DNA from: Pseudoalteromonas luteoviolacea
Lineage (GTDB): Bacteria; Pseudomonadota; Gammaproteobacteria; Enterobacterales; Alteromonadaceae
Direction: 5' to 3'
Length of the DNA: 64,000 nt
NCBI RefSeq assembly: GCF_001750165.1
Contig: NZ_CP015411.1
Coordinates: 2,632,001 to 2,696,000 of the forward strand
Positions 24,756-34,381 of this stretch are shown one piece after another. The notes beneath the pieces are model-generated. The model saw only the letters and a program-made list of their open reading frames with translations, made no database searches and was not told the origin of the DNA. A program made the position numbers and the translations under genes. How positions within the stretch are numbered: the first letter of the stretch is position 1; the number at the start of each line of letters is the position of its first letter.

Positions 24756-27242
24756 TTGAAAAATGTGATTACTCCATCACTGGCCAGTTTAATATTAATA
24801 CAACCTACACTCGCCGCAGCTCAAATTGAACGGATAGAAATTTCTGCGACAAAACGCCAGGCTACTGTTCAGGAAACAGCAATTGCTGTAAGCGCAATAT
24901 CCGGCGATAAACTGGCACAAAGTAACACACAGGAACTCAAAGAATTGAGCAACCTTTCAAGCAGCTTTAATAGTAGCTCATCCAACAGTGAAACAGGTGG
25001 TACAACACTTCGTATTCGAGGTATTGGTACAACTGGGGACAACTTAGGGATGGAAAGTTCAGTTGGAGTCTTTTTGGATGGCATATATTTAAGCCGCCCA
25101 AGCGTTGCGCTTAACGATTTAATGGATGTAGAACGCATCGAGGTGTTGAGAGGCCCGCAAGGCACTGTATTTGGCCGTAATACCAGTGCCGGAGCGCTCA
25201 GTATTGTGACAAAAGCCCCAAGCGTAGACGGGTCTGAGTTTTGGTCAAACATTACCCTTGGGAACTACAATGCAAAAAGCCTTCAAATGGGTGGCACCTT
25301 TCCTGTTATAGAAGATGAACTTGGCATAAGGCTGAGCTATGCCTCAAGAAAGAGAGATGGTTACACGATCAGCCAGACATCAGGCAGCGACAACTTTACA
25401 AGAGATAGATACGCTTTTCGCAGTCAACTGCTTTGGTTGGTAAATGATGATATTAAAGTTAAATTTACAGCCGACTTTGCAAACAGCGAAGAGCAATGTT
25501 GCGATGCTGTCATTCTTGAAGAGTCGCCACTGGCTGCCTCTGGAGTATACGCACTTGCAGGCCTCCCAGCTGACGGTGGTGTAAAAAGTTTTGGGAAAAA
25601 TGCATTAAAAAACCGTGAGACCAATGGCTCACATAGTAATAATGATGCCGAACAAAGTGGTATTTCATCGCATTTAGAGTGGGATCTCGGGTGGGCAGAT
25701 TTTAGTGTTGTCATGTCTTACAGAGATTACAAAGCACATACCAAACTCGACCTCGATTATGTTGCCATGGACGTTTTTAACACATTTGACCCGCGGAATT
25801 TCAATACGTTTGATACAGCCAGTATAGAGCTCAGATTACAAGGTCAAACAGATAAGTTAGACTGGATGATTGGGACGTACATGGTTGATGAAACCATCGA
25901 AACGGCTTGGACCATGCAACTTGGAAGTGATTTCAGCGCATATCAGAATGCGAGTTTATGGTATCCGATGATCATACCTGAACTTACAGCAAAGTTTTCC
26001 GAAGAGCAGTTGCGAGGGTTTATCGTAGCAGATGACGGCACCACTTTGTTTGATGTCATTTCATCAGCAGATCCGGCTCAAACCTTTGCCGGTGAGCTCT
26101 TTGCAGGCTCATTCGCCAGTAATGATTTTGAACAACAAGGTAAAACTTTTTCACTCTTCACGCATAATATTTACTCTGTCACCAATTCACTTGATTTAAT
26201 TGCTGGTTTTAGGTGGAGTAAAGAGCAAAAAGAGGGTCGTTATATGCAAAGTGACAGTAACAGTGGCGCTTGCTTAAACACCGCTAAGAAAGTTGGAAAC
26301 CAAATGCTTCCATCTGATTTTGGTAACTTTGCAGTTGCTTTTTCTTGTGTGTCCTACACAATTCCAGCAGATATTGAAGGCGCACTGTTTCCACGAACCT
26401 TTGACGAATTTTTTGAAGATGAGAACCTAACCTTTGCGCTTAAGGCCGTGTACGAATTAAATGAAAACAAACACGTGTATGGGGGATATACACGCGGTTA
26501 TAAATCTGGCGGTTTCAATTTAGACCCTTCCGCTGCGGCTGCAGGCGCAGATCCATCATTTGACGCTGAGACAACCCATGCCTTCGAGCTTGGATACAAA
26601 GCCTACCATTTTGACGACAAACTGAATCTAAACATCGCCCTATTTCATCAGCAATTAGATGACTTTCAGGTGTTAGAATTTACCGGCCTGCAAATGAAGA
26701 CATTTAATGTGCCTACAGTCTATAGCTCTGGCTTAGAAACAGAGTTAACGTTCAATGCATCTGATGATCTGCAATGGCACCTCGCAACCACGCTTTTGGA
26801 TGCGCGATATCCAGATAAATGTGATGGCGGGAATACTCAATTTGAGCCTGTCTCTCGTCTATGTGGAAATCCACTTACAAACGCACCAAAGTTTACAGCA
26901 ATATTGGGCATGAACTATAAATATGCCCTCGAAAATACAAACTTATCTTACTTCGTAAGAAGTTCACTTCGCTATGAAAGCAAAAGGCGCACTAGCGTGC
27001 AAGCTTATAGTCAAAGCGGTAACTTCATGCCGATTAACCAGCAAGAAGCAAATACAAAAGCAAACTTGAGTATTGGCTTAAGTGCCGATGACGGTGGCTG
27101 GGAGATCTCTATTTGGGCAAACAACCTGTTCGATAAGCAAACAAGCAGTATGACATTTGACGTCCCACTTAGAATGGGTGCAACTCAATCATTTATCGAC
27201 GCACCAAGATTATGGGGCACGACACTGAGAATACAATATTAA
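24756..27242 (+). CDS. TonB-dependent outer-membrane receptor
   Basis: An 828-residue receptor: signal peptide MKNVITPSLASLILIQPTLAAA, a TonB-box-like IERIEISATKR, plug domain with LRIRGIGTTGDN and VERIEVLRGPQGTVFGRNTSAGALSI split by typical plug strands, then a 22-strand barrel ending in APRLWGTTLRIQY with a C-terminal aromatic. The plug pattern (FLDGIYLSRP, GRNTSAGA) is that of receptors for sugars, siderophores or other organics in marine bacteria. The start is TTG at 24756, with AAGGAG seven bases upstream; no ATG is available before the signal peptide. The substrate is unknown; the divergent FG-GAP gene is a possible partner. Confidence 0.92.
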   Translation: MKNVITPSLASLILIQPTLAAAQIERIEISATKRQATVQETAIAVSAISGDKLAQSNTQELKELSNLSSSFNSSSSNSETGGTTLRIRGIGTTGDNLGMESSVGVFLDGIYLSRPSVALNDLMDVERIEVLRGPQGTVFGRNTSAGALSIVTKAPSVDGSEFWSNITLGNYNAKSLQMGGTFPVIEDELGIRLSYASRKRDGYTISQTSGSDNFTRDRYAFRSQLLWLVNDDIKVKFTADFANSEEQCCDAVILEESPLAASGVYALAGLPADGGVKSFGKNALKNRETNGSHSNNDAEQSGISSHLEWDLGWADFSVVMSYRDYKAHTKLDLDYVAMDVFNTFDPRNFNTFDTASIELRLQGQTDKLDWMIGTYMVDETIETAWTMQLGSDFSAYQNASLWYPMIIPELTAKFSEEQLRGFIVADDGTTLFDVISSADPAQTFAGELFAGSFASNDFEQQGKTFSLFTHNIYSVTNSLDLIAGFRWSKEQKEGRYMQSDSNSGACLNTAKKVGNQMLPSDFGNFAVAFSCVSYTIPADIEGALFPRTFDEFFEDENLTFALKAVYELNENKHVYGGYTRGYKSGGFNLDPSAAAAGADPSFDAETTHAFELGYKAYHFDDKLNLNIALFHQQLDDFQVLEFTGLQMKTFNVPTVYSSGLETELTFNASDDLQWHLATTLLDARYPDKCDGGNTQFEPVSRLCGNPLTNAPKFTAILGMNYKYALENTNLSYFVRSSLRYESKRRTSVQAYSQSGNFMPINQQEANTKANLSIGLSADDGGWEISIWANNLFDKQTSSMTFDVPLRMGATQSFIDAPRLWGTTLRIQY

Positions 27243-27378
27243 ATACGACCATACTCCAATGTCATAAGCTGTGCCCCTGTGCACAGCTTACACCCCTACT
27301 TAAAAATAACTTTGCCTAATTAAACGATGCTGTTTTACCGATACTTAGAGAAAAATAGTCCTACCGCACTTCAATATA

Positions 27379-27843
27379 TTACTCTGTAATGAAGTCTATA
27401 GAGAACCCTTTATCCTGCTCCCCAGATACAGTAACGGTCATCTTATTGCTTGCAAAACGTTGATAGTGCAGCTTTTTCGGAAAGTCATGTTTTGAATTTT
27501 CAAAAACGACGGTATCAGTCGTGCAGCTAATTAATTTAAAAGCGATAGGTAGTTCGTTACTGGCGACTTTAGCAAAGTAAAAAACTTCACCAGACATTTC
27601 CACGAGCCTCAACGTCTCAGCGCTCACAACTCTATCTGTTTTTATTGAATACGTTTCGCCATGGCCTTCATACGTTTGATTGCTTATTTTTTTCCAAGAC
27701 TCATTTATTTTCAGTTTGCTACTTTTTGAACTCCAATCACCGACCAGCCAAGATAAAGCCCCCAATGAATCACATCTTGTTGTCTGTGCCTGTGTGTGAA
27801 AAGCAAAACTCAAGAGTATAACTAAACCAATAATTTTCAACAT
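27379..27843 (-). CDS. Secreted DUF6265-like protein
   Basis: From ATG 27843 (AAAGGAG nine bases upstream) this is a 154-residue protein with signal peptide MLKIIGLVILLSFAFHTQAQ. The mature part contains LSWLVGDWSSKSS, ESWKKISNQTYEG and VVFENSKHDFPKKLHYQR, the pattern of the DUF6265 lipocalin-like family. Members are periplasmic and of unknown ligand. It is convergent with the TonB receptor gene. Confidence 0.75.
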   Translation of the reverse strand: MLKIIGLVILLSFAFHTQAQTTRCDSLGALSWLVGDWSSKSSKLKINESWKKISNQTYEGHGETYSIKTDRVVSAETLRLVEMSGEVFYFAKVASNELPIAFKLISCTTDTVVFENSKHDFPKKLHYQRFASNKMTVTVSGEQDKGFSIDFITE

Positions 27844-27925
27844 GAACGCAACTCCTTTTGTCAAACCATTTAGATTACGTAACTGAATGAAAAGCAATAT
27901 GTCACCTAGAGATCAAATTTACCAC

Positions 27926-28255
27926 TCACACTCTGCCATCATTCGACCTTTGTACTATTTCAGCAATAGCAGCCTTTATGTTTTTAGTCTTTTGAGCATC
28001 CTCAATAATCGGAATAGCCCAGTGACAATTAAGTTGACGCATAGACGCTCGCCAATCATGCCAAAAACTTCCATCAATGCTATTCAAGTTATCCAGACCA
28101 AATGTTGAAGACGCGCCCCAGCGTGCTATCGATGGCATACTGCGATTATTGCACTCAGCACCAAATACAAACGGCCTTTACAAATTATCCGGTCTAATAC
28201 CAAAGTATAAATCTGCTTTTTCGATCGGATCTGATATTTTTGAAATAATTTTCAT
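27926..28255 (-). pseudogene. Small gene interrupted by an in-frame TAA
   Basis: ATG at 28255 opens MKIISKISDPIEKADLYFGI...DNL, then TAA at 28178-28180 (codon 26), then the same frame continues for 83 codons (RPFVFGAECNNRS, SFWHDWRASMRQLNCHW, IIEDAQKTKNIKAAIAEIV) to 27926. Both halves have credible composition and together would make a ~109-residue protein. The opening (FGIRPDNL) recalls small immunity- or phage-type proteins but I cannot name a family. The internal stop suggests decay or a sequencing error. Confidence 0.45.
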
Positions 28256-28445
28256 GATTCTCACTACCTGTTAACGAATTTTATGGGCTTTCTATTACTT
28301 ACTGCACAAACCACGCCACCGCTATACATTGACTTTACTAGGATGCAGTGAAAGCATATATTTTAAATTAAAACTTCATGGTACTTTTCTTACGATATCA
28401 ACAATGCCACCATTTACTTTTTAGTATCTATAGATAAATGGATAC

Positions 28446-28511
28446 CTAAGATAAAGCCAATAGCCCCATAGAAACACAGATAATTTCAAAAATATATCTT
28501 AAACCATCCAT
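28446..28511 (-). CDS. Putative 21-residue hydrophobic peptide
   Basis: ATG at 28511 is preceded by AAGGAG with a 7-base spacer, one of the best ribosome binding sites in this stretch. The 21 codons begin MDGLRYIFEII and end VSMGLLALS, a single short hydrophobic segment with one Cys, one Asp, one Glu and one Arg. Size and hydrophobicity fit a small membrane peptide, either a regulator of a membrane complex or a type I toxin. A G/C-rich stem-like segment lies just upstream. No homologue is known to me. Confidence 0.4.
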   Translation of the reverse strand: MDGLRYIFEIICVSMGLLALS

Positions 28512-28920
28512 GTTTACACTCCTTAAAAACGGGCTTTAAAACCGCAGACCGCTGTGTTGTTAACACTTATACCTTTTCAGTACATGAGTAAAACCAGGGT
28601 ACTTAAAAGATATTATTTTAATAACCATACTAGCCTAACGTTATAATTCACATGCTTCGCTCTCTCTAAATTTTTTTACGTTAAACGTAACTACAACATC
28701 ATTTCTACACCATTATTTTGCTAATAGATATATCGGCCCTGTCCCTTTAAGGAATAATTTATTCGACCATAGTTCAACTTGGCAAACTAAAGCGTATAAA
28801 ATATTCTCAAAAAGCTGATTTCATGAGCGGTTAATGTCAGCAAAGTGAATCTACAACGACTTGGCGTTGCGTACTTTTATACTACGTGACCTGCCAAGAA
28901 AAACATGTAAAGGGATCATT
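28512..28920. other. Upstream region of the chitinase gene
   Basis: About 400 noncoding bases. A dyad TTACGTT-A-AACGTAA at 28676-28690, about 230 bases before the chitinase start, could be an operator. An in-frame extension of the chitinase frame back to 28861 (MALRTFILRD...) is unlikely to be translated because the good ribosome binding site lies at 28910. Confidence 0.4.
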
Positions 28921-30378
28921 ATGAAAGTAAATAAATTTAATAACACTGGCCTATTTGGCCTTATGCTGATGTCAGCGACTCATGCCTCTTTGGCTCAAGA
29001 CCAGTATCAGGAGTTTACAGGTACACATCAAGCATTTAAGCAAACCAGTAACAAAGTGGTAGGCACATACATTGCCAATTGGTCCAACCCAAATTCCATT
29101 GATGACGTACCTGGAGATAATTTAACCCACATTTTATACGCATTTTTAAGAGCATGTGGGCCGGGCCAACTTCCCCATGATCAAGCTGTATGTGCAAATA
29201 AACCTGATTATGTACTTGCAGAAGACAGCACCACAATCGATAAAGAATTTGCGGCAAAATTTCTACAGCTAAAGCAAAAACACCCTCACCTTACAATCCT
29301 CCCTTCAGTGGGTGGCTGGGGCGGCTCAGACACATTTCCTCCAATGGCTAAAGATCCGCAAGCGAGGCAGGTGTTTGTTCAATCTGTTGTAGATTACCTA
29401 CGGGCGCACCGAGCTTTTGACGGTATTGATATAGATTGGGAGTGGCCAAATACACCAGCAGAAGGCAGTCATTATGCCGATCTAATGCAAGATTTGAGAT
29501 CTGCATTCGATGTGTTGGAGGTAGAGTTAGGTAGAAAATACTCAATCACGAGTGCAATAGGTACGCATACTAATAATGTTAAAAACATAGACTACGAGCG
29601 TGCAGCCCCCTACCTTGATTACATTTTTCTGATGACTTACGACTTTTTTGGCGGATGGTCAAAAAGCAATATTGGTCATCACACTTCGTTGGATGCACAC
29701 AGTGAAAATATTGCGGCGCATGGCGTTATTCAAGGTGTTCAAAACCTGCTTAATAAAAACGTTCCAGCGAATAAATTGGTTGTTGGTGTAGCCAAATATG
29801 CTCGCGGCTTTGACGGGGTCAGTCCGAGTGCCTCAGGCACTCATATCGGAGGCAATGCAACAGGGCTATTTCCTAAAGCTGTTCAGCCTTGGGATGAGGA
29901 AGGTGTTGGCACATATCGACGCATTGTAGACGAAGTGATAGGCCAAAATGGTCAAGGAATAAATGGCTTTACCATACGTTATGATACAGATTGCAATTGC
30001 CACTATGCATGGCGAGAAAGTGATGCTGCATTTGTCGGGTTTGATCACCCAACCAGCGTCATTAAAAAAGCGCAGTATGTACTTAGCAACAATTTAGGTG
30101 GTATTTTTGCTTGGGAATATGCACAAGATAATGGCGACATTCTCAGTGCCATGAATTACGGCGTCGGAAACCAATGGCTTGGAAACTCGACCCCTGGCGA
30201 CGGCGTTGGTGCATGTAAAGGTATTGCCAAATGGCGAGCTGAAGAAGTCTATCTAAACGGCGACCAAGTACATATAGAAAATCGATTATATGAAGCTAAA
30301 TGGTACACAAATAACCAACATCCTGTGCAATACTCTGGTAAATGGCAAGTTTGGCAATTTATAAGTATGTGTCAATAA
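28921..30378 (+). CDS. Secreted GH18 chitinase with C-terminal chitin-binding domain
   Basis: From ATG 28921 (AAAGGGATC upstream) the enzyme is 485 residues with signal peptide MKVNKFNNTGLFGLMLMSAT ending ASLAQ. The GH18 barrel includes SVGGWGGSD and the catalytic motif FDGIDIDWEWP with D167, D170, D172 and acid E174, plus LMTYDFFGGWS. The final ~50 residues (AKWRAEEVYLNGDQVHIENR, LYEAKWYTNNQHP) are a CBM5/12-type chitin-binding domain. It should hydrolyse chitin outside the cell to oligosaccharides. It is transcribed alone, between a noncoding upstream region and a terminator at 30390. Confidence 0.94.
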   Translation: MKVNKFNNTGLFGLMLMSATHASLAQDQYQEFTGTHQAFKQTSNKVVGTYIANWSNPNSIDDVPGDNLTHILYAFLRACGPGQLPHDQAVCANKPDYVLAEDSTTIDKEFAAKFLQLKQKHPHLTILPSVGGWGGSDTFPPMAKDPQARQVFVQSVVDYLRAHRAFDGIDIDWEWPNTPAEGSHYADLMQDLRSAFDVLEVELGRKYSITSAIGTHTNNVKNIDYERAAPYLDYIFLMTYDFFGGWSKSNIGHHTSLDAHSENIAAHGVIQGVQNLLNKNVPANKLVVGVAKYARGFDGVSPSASGTHIGGNATGLFPKAVQPWDEEGVGTYRRIVDEVIGQNGQGINGFTIRYDTDCNCHYAWRESDAAFVGFDHPTSVIKKAQYVLSNNLGGIFAWEYAQDNGDILSAMNYGVGNQWLGNSTPGDGVGACKGIAKWRAEEVYLNGDQVHIENRLYEAKWYTNNQHPVQYSGKWQVWQFISMCQ

Positions 30379-30389
30379 CTATTGAATTT

Positions 30390-30414
30390 AAAAGCCCATA
30401 TTGATTGGGCTTTT
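30390..30414 (+). terminator. Terminator after chitinase gene
   Basis: AAAAGCCCA (30390-30398) pairs with TGGGCTTTT (30406-30414) around TATTGAT, twelve bases after the stop; AT follows the T run. Confidence 0.85.
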
Positions 30415-30562
30415 ATCAAAAAATTGAATGAATCAAAGTTTAGGGTCTACAACGATGTTAGGAATAACATACTCCACTTTAAGCCTGATTTCAGATAATT
30501 AGTGGAACTGAAATGAGTGAAACCATTCCAATCATATTTTTAACTACGTTTAGTTAAGCAAG

Positions 30563-30871
30563 CTACTCACTATGATAGATAAAGCACTTTATATTTTTAT
30601 TCACTTTATGAGCATGGTAATGACACTCCTTAAGCGCTCGTTTTTCCGCGCCCTCAATAGTTGAGTATGCATAACCTAACCCATAATAATCTCGAAGACT
30701 AAAGCGCGCAACGGCAAAAGCTTTGTGTGTGTTGGCAGCTTTTTTATATGACAAAAAGGCGACCTTGGTCGTTTGGCTAAATTTATTTAAATTTTCTGGA
30801 TTCTCTTGAGTTACTACACACCCACTGAGTCCAAATAACCCGGCTAAAATAATTGATGTTAACTTTTTCAT
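30563..30871 (-). CDS. Small lipoprotein, unknown
   Basis: From ATG 30871 (GGAAGGATT immediately upstream) a 102-residue lipoprotein. MKKLTSIILAGLFGLSGC gives a lipobox LSG-C at Cys18. The mature part contains AFAVARFSLRDYYGLGYAYST and AEKRALKECHYHA, a DUF4189-like pattern in which a Trp/Tyr-rich strand is followed by a helix with a conserved Cys. Function unknown. Confidence 0.65.
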   Translation of the reverse strand: MKKLTSIILAGLFGLSGCVVTQENPENLNKFSQTTKVAFLSYKKAANTHKAFAVARFSLRDYYGLGYAYSTIEGAEKRALKECHYHAHKVNKNIKCFIYHSE

Positions 30872-31625
30872 AATCCTTCCTTGTAAACATAATATTTGCA
30901 ATTACGGTGGAGTAATATTGTTGTGTCTTTATTAGCGATACAGGCTGTTAGAAGTACAAAAATGTGACGACTACTGTAAGCTACACACATCCCCCCTACT
31001 AAATATGGGACATATTTTTATTATTTTTTCTAAAGCGCTTTTATTACTTGTACTTCGCTACCTTTACACCTCTACAGTTTTTCAAAAAAATATTACACTC
31101 ATTAGCTTATTTCCACCTATGCGTTTGCCACAGAGTGGCCCTGAACTTCTTATCGTTTTCAACTGACTATACTATTTATAGAAATAGTAATACCTCAGAA
31201 AACCGAATACATATGGCATATCGATTATTTATAAAAACTCCGACAAATTACAAGTCAATATTTAAAAATATCACTCCCTCTTTATCTGAGAAAAATAATT
31301 TCACTTCAAACCAAAAACTTGACCTTTTCGCTAACAACTCATATTAAATATTTTAAAAAGTCCCGAAACACTGTTCAGTAAAAATCAAAAGTCATTAATT
31401 TTTATAACCTACCAGTTAAAAACAACATTTACAACAACGTATGAAATTATAAAAATACAAAATTAAATTATTAATAATAAAATTATAATATTAAAATTTA
31501 GCTATCATTCGTTCTTAAAATTACCTCCATTGATAATGGCCAACTATTAAATATTAAAACCAATTTTGTTTATAATTCAATCTGGCCTCGTTTTCTTCTT
31601 TTATACAGGCAATAGCACCCAGCTT
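30872..31625. other. AT-rich intergenic region
   Basis: About 750 bases of strongly AT-rich sequence. A 99-codon plus-strand frame (31048-31347) begins at TTG without a ribosome binding site and has unconvincing composition; I leave it uncalled. Long A/T runs at 31430-31500 suggest a spacer of transferred or decayed DNA. Confidence 0.4.
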
Positions 31626-32114
31626 TTACTCTTCCCTGAAAATTTGGTCATCAGTCAAATCTAACTTATCTTTCAACTCTTCAATACACGAAGCCGTATC
31701 ATGTATAAACCTTGGATACCTGCGGTTTTGTTCTGCTTTAGGAGGCTTTATCCAACAACCTAACTTTGACGAACGAACACTGTTACTTAATAACTCAATA
31801 TCGAGAGTTGCATCCGTTATTTCTGAGGTGCCATATTGGCTATGAACATAAGTCGTTTTTGCATTGACTTGACTGGACATAAAGCTTGGTGCACTTGATT
31901 TATGCGCTATAACTGCGGCACGCAGCAAAGTAAAATCGAGTGTCTCTTGGAGTTTTAAATTCGAGTTCCCTTTATATTGAACTGAATAGTGCTTCTCACT
32001 AACTTTTTTTTCCGAAAAGCCTCCACTTAAAATATTGTATGGCTGATATACGTGAGATACGCAACCACTTAACGTTACGAGTGCTGTTGTAACTGTTATT
32101 AATCTTGCAAACAT
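31626..32114 (-). CDS. CC0125/CC1285-type lipoprotein
   Basis: A 162-residue lipoprotein: MFARLITVTTALVTLSGC gives a lipobox with Cys18. The following YNILSGGFSEKKVSEKHYSVQYKGN matches the opening (GGYSE...Y.V.Y.GN) of the small CC0125/CC1285 lipoprotein family, and ETLDFTLLRAAVIAH its conserved helix. Members are periplasmic and functionally uncharacterised. It stands alone between two long AT-rich gaps. Confidence 0.75.
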   Translation of the reverse strand: MFARLITVTTALVTLSGCVSHVYQPYNILSGGFSEKKVSEKHYSVQYKGNSNLKLQETLDFTLLRAAVIAHKSSAPSFMSSQVNAKTTYVHSQYGTSEITDATLDIELLSNSVRSSKLGCWIKPPKAEQNRRYPRFIHDTASCIEELKDKLDLTDDQIFREE

Positions 32115-32539
32115 GCTTCAAGGTCCTACTTCAAATTTTTATAGAAAATATGTTGATTAAAACACAAAAACTATAAACTTAAATTTCACTTATTTTATCT
32201 ATTTTGGAAATTAATGTAAAACAAACGCCAGTATCTTATATGTAATTTTAAAAATACACGCGAAAATTTAAAAATGAAGCTAATTTATTGAGTGCCATAT
32301 AGCTAGAAAAGTATGCATTAATTACGAACAAAATCAAAATTCAAGAAAGATTGATGTTCTAACCCTTCCTCCCCTCAACTCAATGAATCCAATATTCAAT
32401 GGGTGATATTGGTGATCACCAATACAAATTCAACCTTTAAGTTTACTAATTTTGCAACCTTTAATCTTCTTCCAACAAAAACATGTATTATATAAAAATC
32501 TATAGAGGTGGAGAATTACCCTTATATGCAAGCACTTTT
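32115..32539. other. AT-rich intergenic region
   Basis: About 425 bases without a credible frame. A short dyad, TTGGTGATCACCAA, occurs around 32409-32422 and could bind a regulator. Nothing else was recognised. Confidence 0.35.
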
Positions 32540-33223
32540 TCAAAAAACATAATGGAACTCACTTACATCTTCTTCATATATATTTCCAACAAGATTCGCT
32601 TGTTCTATATTATAATATTTCCTGTACTCTGACCTTGGTGTCGCATTCACTTTTATCAAGTCAAGTGCCAGAGGGTTTATAACACTCTTAATACTATTAT
32701 AATCATTACTAATATTTTCAAAACGACATAAATAATCAATATCCATCATTCCTGAAGAATTTATGAGAAACCTTCTTTGCGGTGTAAAATGTTGCCAACG
32801 TAAGACAGTGCGTCTACTTTTTTTATCCTCAAGCAATTTAAGGAAATCATTAAAGTTTAAGTTCTTACCAATATAAAAATCAAAAAACTTCCTGTCATTA
32901 TCCTTTCTTTTATTGAGTTTCAGATAAAAAAATGCTGATACAAGTCTATCCCAAGGGTTTCTAACAAAAGCCACTTTTGCATACCTATGGTACTTAACTT
33001 TATCCCTTTCGTAACACTTAAGCTTCGTATGTCCAGTACCGTTTGGCGCACCTAAAAGACATTTTGCAACTGATTTACCAGCAGTTTTAGGAACATGAAT
33101 AAATATACATTGATACTTATCTTCCCAAGGTGAATATGGGTATCTGACGTAGTTAACTAAGTTTTCTGAATAAATAGGCCCAACTACTTTTGCTGCGGCT
33201 TGTTTTAAGCGAATATAATCCAT
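32540..33223 (-). CDS. Sulfotransferase family 2 protein
   Basis: A 227-residue protein with the PAPS-binding signature of carbohydrate sulfotransferases: the 5'-phosphosulfate loop CIFIHVPKTAGKSV near residue 40 and the 3'-phosphate motif KVAFVRNPWDRLVSAFFYLK near residue 82. It should transfer sulfate from PAPS to a sugar or other hydroxyl group, possibly of a surface polysaccharide. There is no membrane anchor. No other polysaccharide genes are close by, and the flanks are AT-rich, which suggests an isolated acquired gene. Confidence 0.85.
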   Translation of the reverse strand: MDYIRLKQAAAKVVGPIYSENLVNYVRYPYSPWEDKYQCIFIHVPKTAGKSVAKCLLGAPNGTGHTKLKCYERDKVKYHRYAKVAFVRNPWDRLVSAFFYLKLNKRKDNDRKFFDFYIGKNLNFNDFLKLLEDKKSRRTVLRWQHFTPQRRFLINSSGMMDIDYLCRFENISNDYNSIKSVINPLALDLIKVNATPRSEYRKYYNIEQANLVGNIYEEDVSEFHYVF

Positions 33224-33462
33224 GGTTCTCCTTAACCTTAAAGGGCATTACGTCACAGAAAATTCTTGTATTGAACAATAAACTATCAGAACACAACCAA
33301 AAAACCTATAACCAAAGATTCTTTGATGTCAATTAAAATTACTTTATAACAACTAAAAATCTGTTAATTTAATAACAAACCCTTTAAACCAATTCAATTA
33401 CAAATAATGAATTTAAAATGAACATAAATAAAAACATAAAACGTTTTTCTTAACCAAAATCT

Positions 33463-34047
33463 TTATTTACCAATTCTAGAAGGTGGTTTAAGGCCTTCGG
33501 CTTCATTTTCAGCTCCAGCTTGCTTAATTATCTCATACGTACTTCGATTATAATGACTGTTACTAATCTGCTCCATAGGCTCAATTAGCTCGATCAGAAC
33601 CCGCCACCCTTGAGGTTTACAAATAGCTTTTACCAAATCAAAGCTGATTAGGTTTTCATTATATAATTGAGCAACATTCCTATAAAAATACTTAACTTTC
33701 CTTCTTGCATCATCTACATCTTTCGCCCATTGCTCACCGGATTGATGCGACTTAAACCATTCAGCTGGGAATGTATCAATTTCTTTTTCCTGAGCCGTCC
33801 TAATGGCCTTTAACGCATATTTAAACTCTTTTGACATGTATATATCCATCATATCTAAGTAAATTTTTGCGTCATTACTTCTTTTAGCAAGCTCATTGCT
33901 TTTCTGAGCGAGCTCGAAACTACTTCTTGCTAATTCATTGTTCTTTTCAGATATCCTTGAGTTTCTCAAAGCAGCAATAGCAATAGCTATGCTTGCCATT
34001 GATGATAAAAGACTTATCGAAATAGCTATCCAATTTACATTTTCCAC
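33463..34047 (-). CDS. DUF4760-like membrane-anchored protein
   Basis: A 194-residue protein with one N-terminal membrane segment (WIAISISLLSSMASIAIAIAAL), a coiled-coil stretch with near-repeats (FELAQKSNELAKRSND), then a helical domain with YLDMMDIYMSKEFKYALKAI and VKYFYRNVAQLYNENLISFD. This arrangement is that of DUF4760 proteins. Members often occur in accessory and defence-rich regions, but their function is unknown. Confidence 0.7.
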   Translation of the reverse strand: MENVNWIAISISLLSSMASIAIAIAALRNSRISEKNNELARSSFELAQKSNELAKRSNDAKIYLDMMDIYMSKEFKYALKAIRTAQEKEIDTFPAEWFKSHQSGEQWAKDVDDARRKVKYFYRNVAQLYNENLISFDLVKAICKPQGWRVLIELIEPMEQISNSHYNRSTYEIIKQAGAENEAEGLKPPSRIGK

Positions 34048-34228
34048 CTTGACCTCCTGTATTAATTTCGAATTGCAACTATGAATTGACTAACAACCCA
34101 AAAGCTCTTTTGTGATACATCACCCCCCTAAAAATAAGCTGAGCATAAGCCTATGCACTATACGCCAGGCGCCCACATTTTATTTTTAACATTTTTATCA
34201 CATTCAAAATAAAAAGGAAAAGAGAATA

Positions 34229-34381
34229 ATGTAGTGGTACATTTCTGACAGAAAGATCTGCCAGCCAATTAGTGGTTTTGGAACTCTTATATGTGATACC
34301 GACCCTATTGCCCATGCAAATATAATAAAGTCAAAAGATGGTAAGTTCGACAAGCCTGTATACTTTATTTCCGGCCTGAGT
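34229..34381 (+). other. 5' part of hydrolase gene cut off by a TAG at codon 2
   Basis: AAGGAAAAGAG followed by ATG at 34229 looks like the natural start, but codon 2 is TAG (34232-34234). After it, 49 sense codons run in the same frame into the called hydrolase, and they encode the expected start of an alpha/beta hydrolase (GFGTLICDTDP, then KPVYFISGL as first core strand). The start is therefore disrupted, or a non-standard initiation codon inside this stretch is used. Confidence 0.6.

Noticed and set aside
31048..31347. 99-codon plus-strand frame
   Set aside because: TTG start, no ribosome binding site, low-complexity composition rich in Phe/Asn/Ser typical of AT-rich noncoding DNA.
34232..34234. 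TAG read as pyrrolysine
   Set aside because: No pylT or pylBCDS genes and no methylamine genes are in the window; codon 2 is an unlikely place.
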